Below are positions 10,381 to 21,264 of a stretch of DNA of 64,000 nucleotides, piece by piece. The stretch spans positions 542,868 to 606,867 of the forward strand of contig BOWN01000001.1 in the NCBI GenBank assembly GCA_019649675.1. Reading direction: 5' to 3'. A program made the translations under genes and the position numbers. The notes under the pieces were generated by a model. It searched no databases. It was given only the letters and a program-made list of their open reading frames with translations, and was not told the origin of the DNA. How positions within the stretch are numbered: the first letter of the stretch is position 1; the number at the start of each line of letters is the position of its first letter. Source of the DNA: Cryomorphaceae bacterium. Its GTDB lineage: Bacteria > Bacteroidota > Bacteroidia > Flavobacteriales > UBA7430.

Positions 10381-11673
10381 TTAGTCTATTTTGCGCTGTT
10401 TAAACCACTTATCATTAAATGTAAATGCCAAGTTAAGCTTAATATATTTCTCTTCTATCAAGTCGTTGTTTGTGGTGCCCATCTTGCCAATCTGTATTCC
10501 AACGTTTGCTGTTGTGTTTGACCTTCTCATCGGGAGACCTAATCCTAGGCTTAGGCTTATATCAGTAATATCTGTTTGTGTGTTATTTGTTCCAAGTGTT
10601 GAGACAGAAAGCTGGCCTGTGTTATAATTAAAACCGGCCCTGTACTGAATTATGTTTAAATAGTTATGAACATCTTTAGAATTTGGAATCCACCACGCAC
10701 CGAACTTGAATTGAGTTGCGTCCTTTAAGTTTGGGTCTAAATCACTGAAAAGAATCGTTTGCGACCACTCTTTAAAGTCTAACTCTCCTGATACAAACCA
10801 CTTATCTGATCTTCCATTGCTATACCAATAGCATAGGACTGTGGGAGAACAAGGCCATTTGATTCACTAGAAAACATCTCTGTTGTATCTCTAATATATT
10901 CAAAGTCACCAGATGTATCATAAGTGTAGGTTACCCTCTATTCCATGCCCTTAAGTTTGATTCTGGGCAATATGTGGCACCAAAATCAACTTTTTTCCAA
11001 AACTTTCGTTAGATATTGTACCCAAAATCATAAGTATAGTCTCTGGCTGTGTAGGTATATTCATCTCTTCGATTAAGTATGTCTGGTTGTGAAAAAACGG
11101 CTTCTCTTTTATTCTTTATTGTTCCAAATATCATTGAAGCTGTTGCCCCTAAAGAAAAGCCTTTAAAAAGTTCGGCCCCAATATTAGCATATACCCTATT
11201 TAACCCACCAGATCCGCTGTGATTTACATCATATAACAAATTATTATCATTGATTGACAGAACTGTATTTTGAGTCACTTCAAACCCTTTGAATGAATAT
11301 GGAAGCAGACCCCCACTAATAACAACGCCGCGGTGTACTGGAAAACCCAAACTAAGGTATGAAAGCCTAGATGTAAAAGTCTCTTGAGATAAGATGTTGT
11401 CTGTTAAATAAATAGCGGTACCCCGTTATTCCTGCATCAAAAACCGTTGTGGTTATTGCGCTCAATGATGCCGGATTTATTGGATTTAAATAATTCGCTC
11501 GTTCTTAGTGCTACCCCAACACCACCAAGGGAGTTATTTAAAGAAAAACCTTGTTCCTGTGGCTCGCCTATTCCGAAAGAGGAGTATGGGGAGATTGTAT
11601 TTTGTTGTGCTAATAGAAATGCTGGTAAGAAAACAAAAGAAATTATTCCCGCTATATATTTACTTATTTGCAT
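10381..11673 (-). CDS. outer membrane beta-barrel protein (frameshifted)
   Basis: An outer membrane protein of about 430 codons with a signal peptide (MQISKYIAGIISFVFLPAFLLAQ) followed by the ISPYSSFGIGEPQ start seen in a Bacteroidota barrel family. It is broken at several places: 11673-11437 then 11350-11009, with further coding sequence to a TAA at 10381. After the first break, the other frame reads INPASLSAITTTVFDAG, matching the family. The last residues are NDKWFKQRKID. The barrel resembles FadL/PorV-like transporters, and the substrate is unknown. Its ATG lies inside the end of coaX, so the two are probably translationally coupled. Confidence 0.65.
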
Positions 11674-12389
11674 AATGTTTTTGTATAAAATACATTCCCT
11701 TTAGTAAAATATCTTCATCGGCAAAGATGCTATTTTTTAATTTCTTATCAAAAAAACCTAAGTCTCCACCTGTAATTACAACTATTGTGTCAGGATAACG
11801 CTTTTTATAAGTATCTATTGTACCGTCAAGCTCTTTTATAGCCCCATTAACGACCCCAGAAAGAATAGAGTTTTTCAGTAGAGTCCCCTATAAGCTTGTG
11901 TGGCAGACGAAGATTAATTAGCTGGTAGCGCACTTGTTTGGCTTTTTAAGGCGTTTAATCGCATTTGAAGGCCAGGAGAAATCGAGCCCCCTAGATGATT
12001 TTTTTTACTATCTACAAAATCAAATGTTATACAAGTTCCAGCATCGATAATCAAAACCGGTCTATTTGGAAAAACAGAAACCGCTCCCGCAATCAAAGCT
12101 AGTCTATCTGACCCCAATGTTTTTGGTGAATTATAACTTGTTTTGAAGGGCATTTCTAGTTCTGAGGACAAAACAATAAGCTTACAGTCCTTGTTCTTAG
12201 ATTTAGATAAAACGAGTGTCTGGTATTGGTTTTACAGAGCTTAACATTATGTTCTTCACTTTTTCCGAATAAACAAATACAATTTTTGATGTCTCTTCAA
12301 GTGTTGCAAAACCCCTTTTCTTTTATAAAGTCACCTACAAATTGTGCGTACTTTGTTTTTGTGTTTCCTATGTCAATCATTAAACTCAT
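11660..12389 (-). CDS. coaX: type III pantothenate kinase (frameshifted)
   Basis: Catalyses the ATP-dependent phosphorylation of pantothenate, the first step of coenzyme A synthesis. The start at 12389 gives MSLMIDIGNTKTKYAQF, which contains the family's phosphate-binding Asp motif. The middle fragment (12171-11914) holds GSDRLALIAGA and VLIIDAGTCITFDFV, the second Asp motif, plus GGSISPGLQMR. At least two frame breaks separate these segments, one near 12290 and one near 11910. Reading through them gives about 243 residues, normal for CoaX. The stop at 11660 overlaps the start of the outer membrane protein gene. Confidence 0.82.
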
Positions 12390-12491
12390 AAGGCCTTATT
12401 CTTTTCCAAAAGTATGAATATTGTAAATTATTATTCCTTTTTCTTTGATAGATAAAATGCATGTGATTATATTTGCTGCCTCGACAATTAA

Positions 12492-12564
12492 GGTGCTATA
12501 GCTCAGTTGGTAGAGCAAAGGACTGAAAATCCTTGTGTCCCCGGTTCGATTCCTGGTAGCACCA
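12492..12564 (+). tRNA. tRNA-Phe (GAA)
   Basis: A full cloverleaf: acceptor GGTGCTA/TAGCACC, anticodon loop CTGAAAA inside stem AAGGA/TCCTT giving anticodon GAA, and T-loop GGTTCGATTCC. The discriminator is A. CCA is not encoded. Confidence 0.96.
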
Positions 12565-12569
12565 CAAAC

Positions 12570-12600
12570 GGAACCAATACTTTGTTTTGGTTCCATTTTG
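12570..12600 (+). terminator. terminator after tRNA-Phe
   Basis: Stem GGAACCA (12570-12576) pairs with TGGTTCC (12588-12594), followed by ATTTTG. It begins 5 bp after the tRNA. Confidence 0.7.
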
Positions 12601-12663
12601 ATTAAGCCACCTCTCTGAAGTCGGTAGGCCTCTTTTCTGTTTGAGAGGTTCTTTGTAAATACA

Positions 12664-12687
12664 AAAGCCCTGTTTAAACAAGGCTTT
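12664..12687. terminator. hairpin, probable terminator of the small membrane protein gene
   Basis: AAAGCC (12664-12669) pairs with GGCTTT (12682-12687). It lies 23 bp past the stop of the leftward small gene at 12710. A further imperfect hairpin, ACCTCTC/GAGAGGT at 12609-12649, lies between this and the tRNA terminator. No gene fits in 12565-12709. Confidence 0.5.
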
Positions 12688-12709
12688 ACTACATGTTATT
12701 GTGCTCTTA

Positions 12710-12945
12710 TTACTGTTTCTTAAAAACAGAATATAAAACCAGCAAGGTCGCTATCCCAATAAAGTTACTTTGCCCCATTGAGTTAATGGCGCTTTGTATG
12801 TTTTTAATTGGATTCCAACCAAAAATACTCTCTCCAACAATTAGTTGAACCACAACGCCTAAGCATAAAAATGGAACTGCTACCTCTAATGTGTTTCGTA
12901 AAAACTTTTTAGTAAGCTTTAATTGTTCTTTGAGTTTTTTGTCAT
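12710..12945 (-). CDS. small integral membrane protein B (one indel), paralogue of its neighbour
   Basis: A 78-residue protein revealed by allowing one extra A in the A6 run just after the start: MTKKLKEQLKLTKKFLRN, a first hydrophobic helix (EVAVPFLCLGVVVQLIVG), a linker with FGWNPIKNIQSAINS, and a second helix (NFIGIATLLVLYSVF) ending KKQ. As given, the ATG at 12945 runs into a stop after 8 codons. The arrangement and several residues match the 74-residue protein upstream, so I read the pair as diverged duplicates. The function is unknown. It lies just behind a strong hairpin, so expression would need read-through or its own promoter. Confidence 0.6.
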
Positions 12946-12963
12946 CTGATTATGCCTTTAAAC

Positions 12964-12993
12964 AATTAAAGCCCTCACTTGAGGGCTTTAATT
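12964..12993. terminator. strong hairpin between the two small membrane protein genes
   Basis: A 14-bp perfect inverted repeat, AATTAAAGCCCTCA / TGAGGGCTTTAATT, with a 2-base centre. It starts 4 bp after the stop of the upstream small gene. It is a terminator or RNA 3'-end stabiliser. Confidence 0.75.
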
Positions 12994-12996
12994 AAA

Positions 12997-13221
12997 TTAA
13001 TTATTTTTACCCATGAAGGATAAAATTACTAGTAATGCTATTAGACCTGCAAGATCTGCTGATGCGAAATCAGAAACTAGACCAGTAATTGAGCCAATAA
13101 CATCAAATCCACTCCAGCCTATTCCTAAAACTTGAGCCGTAATTCCAAGCCCTATTAAAGACATTAATAAAGCAGTTAAACCTGAGATTAAATCTCCTAG
13201 CATTTTAAAAGCGTTAGCCAT
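12997..13221 (-). CDS. small integral membrane protein A
   Basis: An intact 74-residue protein with two hydrophobic segments (about residues 11-33 and 56-70), a linker GWSGFDVIGSITGLVSDF and a C-terminal GKNN. It has no signal peptidase site and no known motif. It has its own recognisable promoter 30 bp upstream and a strong hairpin immediately after the stop, the layout of a short, independently transcribed and possibly abundant mRNA. Similar small two-helix proteins occur in other Bacteroidota, but I know of no assigned function. The next gene downstream appears to be a paralogue. Confidence 0.7.
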   Translation of the reverse strand: MANAFKMLGDLISGLTALLMSLIGLGITAQVLGIGWSGFDVIGSITGLVSDFASADLAGLIALLVILSFMGKNN

Positions 13222-13250
13222 AACAATTTATTTTTAGTTAGTTAATGGCT

Positions 13251-13282
13251 CAAATATAAGGACATCGAAATTTTTCCTCCAA
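13251..13282 (-). promoter_or_regulatory. Bacteroidota-type promoter
   Basis: On the minus strand, a perfect -7 element TATATTTG (13258-13251) has TTG (13282-13280) 21 bp upstream. This fits the TTG-N(19-21)-TAnnTTTG pattern of Bacteroidota housekeeping promoters. Transcription would start about 20-25 bases before the 74-residue membrane protein gene. Confidence 0.7.
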
Positions 13283-13462
13283 AAAATAACGGCTTACACC
13301 TAATTGTATTTTTTTGTTTTTTTAATGTTTTTTTAATGCAATCTATTTTAATTGTTTGATTTTCAGGTTTTTATTTTTTTCTATAGCGAAGTTGTTGTGT
13401 TTTTATGCTGGTTATCAACACCTGCTTGTTATTAACTATAACCCTCTCTATAGGGGTTATTT

Positions 13463-15230
13463 TTACTGGATTTTTGCTAAAATATTGAGTGTTTTTCGCT
13501 TTATGACAGGTTTTTTTGTTTTCTTGTTAATTTTTATTGTAGAATATTCATTTCTGTCTGATTTTAACAATTTTTTTGTCAATTTTTCCTTTGTACTTAA
13601 ATATTCTGATTTAGATGAAAGGAGTTCTTGAACTGAAAAATAGTATTTAATCTTAGGCTCTGTGCCGGATGGGCGCGCGGTTACCTTTGTTCCTTTGTTT
13701 GTAATAAATTGTAAAACATTTGATTTTGGTAAGCCTGTTTTTTGTGATTCTAAATAATCAATAACCTTTGAAACCTTTTCGCCAGCAATTGTTTTAGGGG
13801 GGTTTTTTCGTAAGTTACTCATCTTTTCAGAAATTTCTTCTTGTCCTGATCGCCCCTGTTTTGTTATAGAGATAAGGTCTTCTAAATAAAAACCATGTTC
13901 CATATACATCTCTTCCATTAAGTTAAATAGCGTTTTACCTGAGGATTTCGCCCAAGCAACCATTTCTGCTATTAATGCGCAAGACATTACAGCATCCTTG
14001 TCTCTAACAAAGTCTCCCGATAAATATCCATAACTTTCTTCTCCCCCCCCTATAAATTGCTCCTGGCCTTCTAGTTTTTTTATGATTGCTCCTATGTGCT
14101 TAAAGCCTGTTAATGTGTTATAAACCTTTACTTTTTTTGCGGTAGCTATTGTGTCTATTAAATCTGTTGTCACAATTGTTTTAGCAACAAATTCATTTCC
14201 CCTTATTTTACCTAGTTCTTGCCATCTTGATATTAAATAATTAACTAATAATGAGGCCGTTTGATTTCCATTTAATAAAACGTATTCTCCTTCTGAATTT
14301 GGAACAGCTATACCTACTCTATCTGCATCTGGATCTGTTCCCATCACCAATTCTGCTCCCTTTTCTTTGGCTAGTAATATTGCTTGTTCTAGCGCTGCTG
14401 GCTCCTCTGGATTGGGCGACTGTACTGTGGGAAAATTTCCGTCTATAACATCTTGCGATGCAACTGTTGTAACATTATTAAAACCAAATGCCTTTAGTGC
14501 TTTTGGGACCATAACTGCACCTGTTCCGTGTATTCCAGTAAAAACAATTGGAAGATCTTTTTGTTTTATTATCACCTCTGGGGAAAGGCTTAGTGTTTTT
14601 AAGCGCGACAGATAAGTGTTATCCATCTCGGCTCCCAAACCAAATATTAACTCTTTGTTTACATTAAAGTTAACCTCGTCAATAGACAAACTTCTTACCT
14701 TGTTTATTAATTCGGTGTCAAAAGGGCTTACTATTTGAGCTCCCGTCTGCACCATATACTTTAAAGCCGTTGTATTCTTTTGGGTTGTGAGAGGCCGTTA
14801 TAACCACACCTCCTTTACAACCCAATTCTCTTACTGCAAAAGAAAGTTCGGGTGTTGGTCGTAAAGAGTTAAATAAATAGGCTTTTATTCCGTTTGCTGT
14901 TAGAACCTCTGCCACATTTAGTGCAAGTTTATTAGAGTTGTTTCGACAGTCATAAGCAATCGCAACAGAAATGTCTTTACCTTCATATACGCTAATTAGA
15001 GTGTTTGCTAAGCCTTGAGTGGCCTTACCGATTGTATATTTGTTAATTCGGTTGGGTCCAACTCCCATTATCCCCCTTATACCTCCTGTGCCAAAATCCA
15101 ATTCTTTATAAAATGACTCTATTAACTCTTCTCCCCCCTTTTCAATAAGGGACTTAACCTTTTCTTGAGTTATTTTATCATAAGGAGAGGTAAGCCAGCA
15201 CTTCGCAGTTTTTAAGCTTTTTTCGTACAT
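13463..15230 (-). CDS. phosphohexomutase (phosphoglucomutase/phosphomannomutase), with frameshifts
   Basis: Interconverts hexose 1- and 6-phosphates. The signature set is present: GTGGIRG near residue 49, the catalytic serine loop TASHNPKEYNGFKVY, the metal loop GTDPDADRVG, the sugar-binding GGGEESYGYL and the phosphate-binding RPSGTEPKIKYYF. One base is missing near 14740, splitting the gene into 15260-14718 and 14755-13463. A second indel, in the A-run near 13575, replaces the natural end (KKIVKIRQK, stop at 13550-13548) with a false tail of about 28 residues to 13463. I place the start at 15230 (MYEKSLKTAKCW); the upstream in-frame codons overlap the transporter gene. Confidence 0.87.
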
Positions 15231-15237
15231 TTTTAAC

Positions 15238-16067
15238 TTATTGGTTTTTGAAAATAGCATTTAATATTACACCCGAAAGTAATAGGAATATTCCAAATAC
15301 ACTCAAAAATGAATAGGTTTCTTTAAAAATAAAATACCCGTAAATAAACGCAAAAACAACCCCAACATATTTGTATGTCATTATGTTTCCTGCTGAGTCA
15401 CTTTGAATGCCTTTGGTCATAAAAACTTGTGCCACTTGTGTTACTACTCCAAGTACTAGAATATAAAACCAATCCAAACCCTGTGGGTTAACCCAATTAA
15501 AAATTGACAAAACCCCCATTATTGGTGTTGCCACAAGTGGAAAATAAAAAACAACAACTAATGTTGATTCAGTTGTTCTTAAATAGCGAATGCAGTTGTA
15601 TGCCAAACCAGAAAAACAAGCTGAAACAACTCCAATTAGAATAAAATAATAAGATATTTGTCCTGAAACATCAAAACCCTTTAATAGGCATACTCCTGTA
15701 AAGGCAAGGATAAAAAAACCACTGAACTTTTTTTACACGCTCTCCTAATAAAACTACTGCAAATAGCGTCGTAAAAACAGGTGACAAATATTGTATTGTT
15801 ACCGCTCCTGCTAATGGAATATTTTGAAGGGTTATAAAAAATAAACAAAGACCAATTGTTCCGAACATCCCCCTTGCAAAAGCACTTTTTGTTATTGCCA
15901 AAAATTGGCGTTTTACCTTTGTTCAAATAAAAAAGGTAATCATTAAAGAGCCTAATGACCTAAAAAACCAACTCAAAAACAGGTATGTGTGGCATTGCCT
16001 TAACACATAAATGCATTAAAGAAAAAGCAAAAGAAGAGATTACCATATAATGAGCACCCTTGTTCAT
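15238..16067 (-). CDS. EamA/DMT-family drug/metabolite transporter (frameshifted)
   Basis: An inner-membrane transporter of about 275 residues, normally ten helices. The start at 16067 (MNKGAHYMVISSFAFSLMHL) is followed by a break near 15965. The middle fragment 15901-15671 reads ARGMFGTIGLCLFFITLQNI and YLSPVFTTLFAVVLLGERV, a typical end of an EamA repeat. The last fragment, 15606-15238, holds a second EamA repeat ending in YFIFKETYSFLSVFGIFLLL. The substrate is unknown. The stop is 8 bp from the mutase start, so the two genes are probably cotranscribed. Confidence 0.78.
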
Positions 16068-16202
16068 CTATTTTGTTTTTCGCAAAGATAAGCTGCTTTA
16101 TTATAAATTATTGTTTCCTACATTAAATACTAGTATTTTTTGATTCTTCTAATTTCTATCTATCAAATTACCTTATATTAGCTCTTTACCTTAATAAAAA
16201 GC

Positions 16203-19014
16203 ATGACAACACCGGTAGAGAAAAACTTTTTCTGTTTGACGCGTTTGCGCTGATATATAGAGCATACTTTGCTTTTGCTAAAAACCCTAGAATTAACTCT
16301 AAAGGTCAAGACACTTCTGCTGTGTTGGGTTTGGTGAACACATTAATGGACGTTCAAATTAAAGAGCAACCAACGCATTGGGCTATTTGCTTTGACACCT
16401 CAGAACCAACAGAGCGCCATATTGAATACAAAGAATATAAAGCTCAACGCGAAGCGATGCCTGAAGGTATTTCTTCTGCGCTTCCATATATTTTTAAATT
16501 AATGGAGGCTCTTAATATCCCCGTAATAGCTAAGCCCGGTTTTGAGGCAGATGATATTATAGGAACACTTGCAAAAAAGCGGAGAAGGCGGGATTTGTTA
16601 CTTACATGATGACGCCTGATAAAGATTTTGCCCAGCTAGTCTCTGATAATATTTACATGTACCGACCACCACGAATGGGCAATAGTGCTGAGATTTGGGG
16701 GATACCAGAGGTGCTTAAAAATTTGAGATAAATCGTATAGATCAGGTCGTTGATTATTTAGGAATGATGGGAGATGCCTCAGACAATATACCAGGAATAC
16801 CTGGTGTTGGAGACAAAACAGCAAAAAAATTATTGGCTCTATATGATAATATGGAGGGTTTGTATCTTCATACACACGAATTAAAAGGAAAACAAAAAGA
16901 AAAAGTAGAAGCCAACAAAGACTTAGCTTTTCTTTCTAAAAAATTAGCAACAATAAACATAAATGTTCCTATAGAATTTAACTCCAATAATCTAATTCGA
17001 AAAGAAATGAATAAAGATGCGGTACATAGTCTTTTTGAGGAGCTGGAGTTTCGTCGTTTAGCAGAGCGTTGGTTTGGAAAAGACATACCTAAACGGGATG
17101 ATAGCTTTGTTGGAGGGGGTTTAGCTAAGGTTAAACCCTCTAAAACTGGGCAAATAGATTTGTTTGTGGCTGAAGAAATTAGGGTCAAAAATCTCTTTTG
17201 ACTCCTCGTACAAGACTATAGAAACCACTAAAGTCAATTATAAGTTAGTGGACAATATTTCTGACTGTTGCTCTTTAGTTGAAAAATTAATGATTCTTAA
17301 GTCTTTTGCTTTCGACACGGAAACCTCTTCATTAAATGCTTTGGAGGCAGAAATTGTAGGTATGTCTTTTTGTTATAAGGCTAAAGAGGCTTATTATGTT
17401 CCTACTCCCACTAACCCAAAAAAGAGACGAAATTCTCGCTGTTTTTAAACCATTATTCGAAAATGAAAGTATTGAAAAGGTCGGTCAAAACATTAAATTC
17501 GACTATCATATTCTTGCTAATTATGGTATTAAATTAAAGGGAAAATTATTCGACACAATGATTGCGCACTATCTGATTCAAGAAGATATGCGTCATAATA
17601 TGACTGTTCTTTCTGAGACCTATTTAAACTATTCTCCAATTAAAATTGAAAGCATTATAGGAAAAGGAAAAGCACAATTAAATATGCGTGACCTGCCTCC
17701 TGTAAAAATAAAGAAATATGCTTGTGAAGATGCTGATATTACTTGGCAATTAAAAGCAGTTTTTGAACCCTTTTAAAAGAAGATGATTTAATTTTCTATT
17801 CCGAGAAATAGAAATGCCTTTGGTTTCTGTATTAGCAAAAATGGAGCGAGAGGGAATTAATTTAGATCGAGATAGTTTGCAGTTGTTTTCTAAAGAATTA
17901 GAATTAGTCTGTAAAAAATATTCAAGACGAAATATTCTGTATCGCAGGAACAGAATTTAATATTTCTTCTCCAAAACAATTGGGAGAAATTTTATTCGAC
18001 CACATTAAAATAGATGATAAAGCAAAAAAACTAAAACAGGACAATATTCGACATCGGAAGAAGTGCTTTCTAAGTTAAAAAGAAACACCCTATCGTGGAA
18101 AAAGTTTTAACTTTTCGCTCCTTACAAAAACTCCGTTCTACATATGTAGACGCCCTACCAGAGCTTATTAACCCAAATACTAGGCGAATACACACCTCAT
18201 TTAACCAGGCGGTTGCTGCTACAGGAAGATTAAGTTCTAATAACCTAACTTACAAAATATTCCTATTCGTACAGAAAGAGGTCGCGAGGTTCGAAAAGCT
18301 TTTATTCCACGTGATGATAATCATATTTTACTTGCTGCTGATTATTCTCAAGTTGAACTTAGATTAATTGCTGAAATGAGTAAGGACCCGGTAATGGTTG
18401 AGGCTTTTAAACATGGCCTTGATATTCATACTACTACTGCGTCAAAAGTGTTTAATGTTCCTTTAAAAGATGTTACTAAAGAAATGCGTTCTAATGCTAA
18501 AACTGTAAACTTTGGTATTATCTACGGGGTTTCCGCTTTTGGCTTAAGTCAACAATCTTCATTGTCACGAAAAGAAGCATCTGAAATTATAAAAAACTAT
18601 TTTGCAACTTATCCTAAATTAAAAGAATATATGGATGCAAATATTGCTTTCGCTCGAGAGCATGGTTATGTAAAAACTATTATGAATAGAAAACGACGAT
18701 TAAAAGATATTAATTCTAGAAATGCTGTCGTTCGTGGCCATGCTGAAAGAAATGCTATAAATGCCCCCATACAAGGATCTGCTGCTGATATAATCAAGTT
18801 GGCTATGATTAAAATTCAAACAGAAATAGATCTTTTAGGTTTGCAATCAAAAATGTTATTACAGGTGCACGATGAATTGGTTTTTGATGTTTTAAAAACA
18901 GAGCTACCAGTGCTTAAAAAATTAATAAAAGAAAAAATGGAGGGTGTTTTAGATTTAACCGTTCCTCTTGTTGTTGATTTAGATGTGGGTAAATCGTGGT
19001 TAGATGCGCATTAA
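16203..19014 (+). CDS. polA: DNA polymerase I (heavily frameshifted)
   Basis: Full-length PolA of about 937 codons with all three domains. The 5' nuclease carries LFLFDAFALIYRAYFAF, DTSEPTERH and GDASDNIPGIPGVG. A 3'-5' exonuclease domain keeps the FDTETSSL catalytic motif, so proofreading looks intact. The polymerase domain holds LLAADYSQVELRLIAEM (motif A, about 18335-18375), KTVNFGIIYG (motif B) and QVHDELVFDV (motif C). At least seven frame breaks are visible, for example near 16225, 16590, 16725, 17190, 17430, 17780, 17940 and 18260. Every segment between them is conserved, which argues against real decay. It ends by sharing a TTAA with the stop of the convergent gene. Confidence 0.88.
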
Positions 19015-20420
19015 TTTTTTGTGTTTGAACAAATAATTTCTGTCTTTGGTATGTTTGTTCTTTTTATTGCTGCATACCCTCCTATTACATCTATTAAATT
19101 CTTATATCCTTTTGATTTTAAAATAGAAATATAAATTACTGATCGGTACCCTCCTGCACAGTGTATATGATATTTTTTTTCTTTATCTATTTCTTTATAG
19201 TGATTAAATAAATCATTTAATGGTTTATTTTTTGCTGATTCTATATGTTCTACATTATATTCTGTTGATTTTCTTACATCTAGTATATTAATTTCTTTTT
19301 TATTTTTTTCTTCTAGTTCTTTAGCGGTTTCTTGTATAATTGTATCTATTTTTCTTCCTGTTTTTTCCCAAGAAAGAAAAGATCCTTTTAAAAATCCTAC
19401 TGAATTATCGTATCCAACCCTTGCTAATCGTGTAACAACCTCTTCTTCTCTTCCTTCTGGGCAAACAATCACAATTTTTTGTTTTATATCTTTTATTAAG
19501 GTTCCTACCCAAGGAGCAAAACCTCCATCTATTCCTATAAACCAAGATCCAGGAATAAAACCTTTAACAAAATCTTTTTGATGTCGAACATCTAAAATTA
19601 AAGCTCCTTTTTTTACTTCGTTATCAAACTCTTTAATAGTTAATGGTTTTGATCCAGAAAATAATTATTTGTTCGATTGTTTTTTTTCCTATTGTTTTAT
19701 TTAATTCTACGTTTTTAGGAAAATATTGTGGTGGTGGTAAAATTCCTTGTAATACTTCTTTTATAAATTCTTCTTTTGTTAAATTTTTATTTAATGCATA
19801 ATTTGTTTGTTTTTGATTTCCTAATAAATCAAAAGTTTCTTTACTTATGTTTTTTCCGCAAGCAGACCCCGCACCATGTGCAGGATAAACTATAATATCA
19901 TTTTTTAAAGGTAGAATTTTATTTCTCAATGAATCAAAAAGAATGCCCTGCTAAATCTTCTTTTGTTAGGTTTGTTTTAACTGCTAAATCTGGTCTACCA
20001 ACATCTCCTATAAATAATGTATCTCCTGAAAAAAGGGCTCTTTCTTTTCCTTTTTCATCAATTAATAAATAACACGTTGATTCTATTGTATGACCAGGAG
20101 TATGTATGGCTTTTATTTTAATTTTTCCTACTGATATTATTTCTCCATCTTCTACCTGCTTAAATTTAAATTCTGTTTTTGCATGAGGTCCAAAAATAAT
20201 TATTGCCCCTGTTTTTTTTGCTAATTCCACATTGCCCAGAAACAAAATCTGCATGAAAATGTGTTTCTAAAATATATTTAATTTGAGAATTATTTTCTTT
20301 TGCTTTTTCTATATAAGGTTCAACTTCCCTTAAGGGATCTATAATTACTGACTCCCCTTCTGACTCAATATAATAAGCGGCTTCTGATAAACAACCTGTA
20401 TATATTTGCTCTATTTTCAT
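19011..20420 (-). CDS. MBL-fold hydrolase fused to two rhodanese domains (frameshifted)
   Basis: About 469 codons, the usual size for this family. The N-terminal metallo-beta-lactamase domain resembles persulfide dioxygenase: THFHADFVSG near residue 55, then HTPGHTIESTCYLL and FSGDTLFIGDVGRPDLA. The first rhodanese domain contains VCPEGREEE and the second HCAGGYRS, each with a candidate catalytic cysteine. Fragments are 20420-20166, 20254-19934, 19929-19633 and 19472-19011, with the frames between them still coding. The likely role is oxidation or transfer of sulfane sulfur (glutathione- or other thiol-persulfides). The TauE/SafE gene lies 2 bp upstream, so the two probably form a sulfur detoxification and export operon. 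Confidence 0.8.
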
Positions 20421-20422
20421 AA

Positions 20423-21224
20423 TTAATTTAAATAAAAAATTTTATTTAATAAAGTTCTTTTAAAAATATAAATACAGCTATAGATAAAACAAAATAGCCA
20501 AATATTTTTTTAGTTTTTCTCCTGATATAAATTTACTAATATATAAACCTATAAGAACCCCAAATAAAGAAAAACAGGAAAAACTCAATAAAAAAGACCA
20601 ATCAATATTTAATGATAATTGAAAATCTCCAATTATTCCAATTAATGATTTTAAGAAAATAATAATTAAAGAAGTACCTATTGCTTTTTTCATAGATAGT
20701 CCTGCAAATAAAACCAACATAGGAATAATTAAAAACCCTCCTCCTGCACCTATTAATCCAGTTACTATCCTATTATTAATCCCTCTATTGTAATAATAAA
20801 ATAATTAATTTCTTTTTTATTATACTGATATTCTTTTATAATCATTGATAACGCAGCTAATACCATAATAATTGATAAAAAATTAATATTAATTCATCAG
20901 TTTTATAATAAAAGTTCTCTGTAATTTTAATTTTTGAGGAAGCGAAGGTAAAATAAAACGTCTTGTAAAATATATAGATAATAAAGAAGGTAATGTAAAA
21001 ATTAATCCTATCTTAAAATCTACATTTCCTTTTTTAATATTCTTTATTACACCAAAAAAAGCCGTTACACCAACAATAAATAATGAATAAGTTGTAGCTA
21101 AAATTGGTTCAATAGTAAAAATATAAACTAAAACAGGAATAGTTAAAATAGAACCCCCACTTCCTACTAAACTTAATATTATTCCGATAATAATAGCGCT
21201 AATATATCCTATTACATCTATCAT
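20423..21224 (-). CDS. sulfite exporter TauE/SafE family protein (frameshifted)
   Basis: An inner-membrane transporter of about 265 residues. The N-terminal fragment 21224-20889 has the family repeat GIILSLVGSGGSILTIPVLV. The second repeat, VTGLIGAGGGFLIIPMLVLF, is recovered across the break near 20720. A last break in the T-run near 20490 shifts into FVLSIAVFIFLK and a natural TAA at 20425-20423. Family members export sulfite or other sulfur-containing anions. It is immediately followed by the MBL-rhodanese gene, which fits sulfur oxidation products as substrate. It is very AT-rich compared with genes beyond 23.7 kb. Confidence 0.8.
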
Positions 21225-21236
21225 TTTCTCATAAAA

Positions 21237-21263
21237 AAAGACCCTAAAAGGGTCTTTTTTTTT
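21237..21263. terminator. terminator, usable in both directions
   Basis: Stem AAAGACCC (21237-21244) pairs with GGGTCTTT (21250-21257), flanked by A-runs on one side and T-runs on the other. It lies between the thioredoxin-like gene and the TauE/SafE gene, both leftward, so these are probably separate transcription units. Confidence 0.8.
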
Positions 21264-21264
21264 T

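Noticed and set aside
12396-12681. Small minus-strand frames across tRNA-Phe
   Set aside because: They translate the complement of the tRNA and its terminator and have no start context.
18303-18318. TTCCACGTGATG in polA as a parS site
   Set aside because: Only the left half matches and the right half is unrelated; it is within a conserved protein motif region.
16203-19014. polA as a true pseudogene
   Set aside because: All catalytic motifs of the three domains are kept and coding continues across every break, which fits sequence error better than decay.
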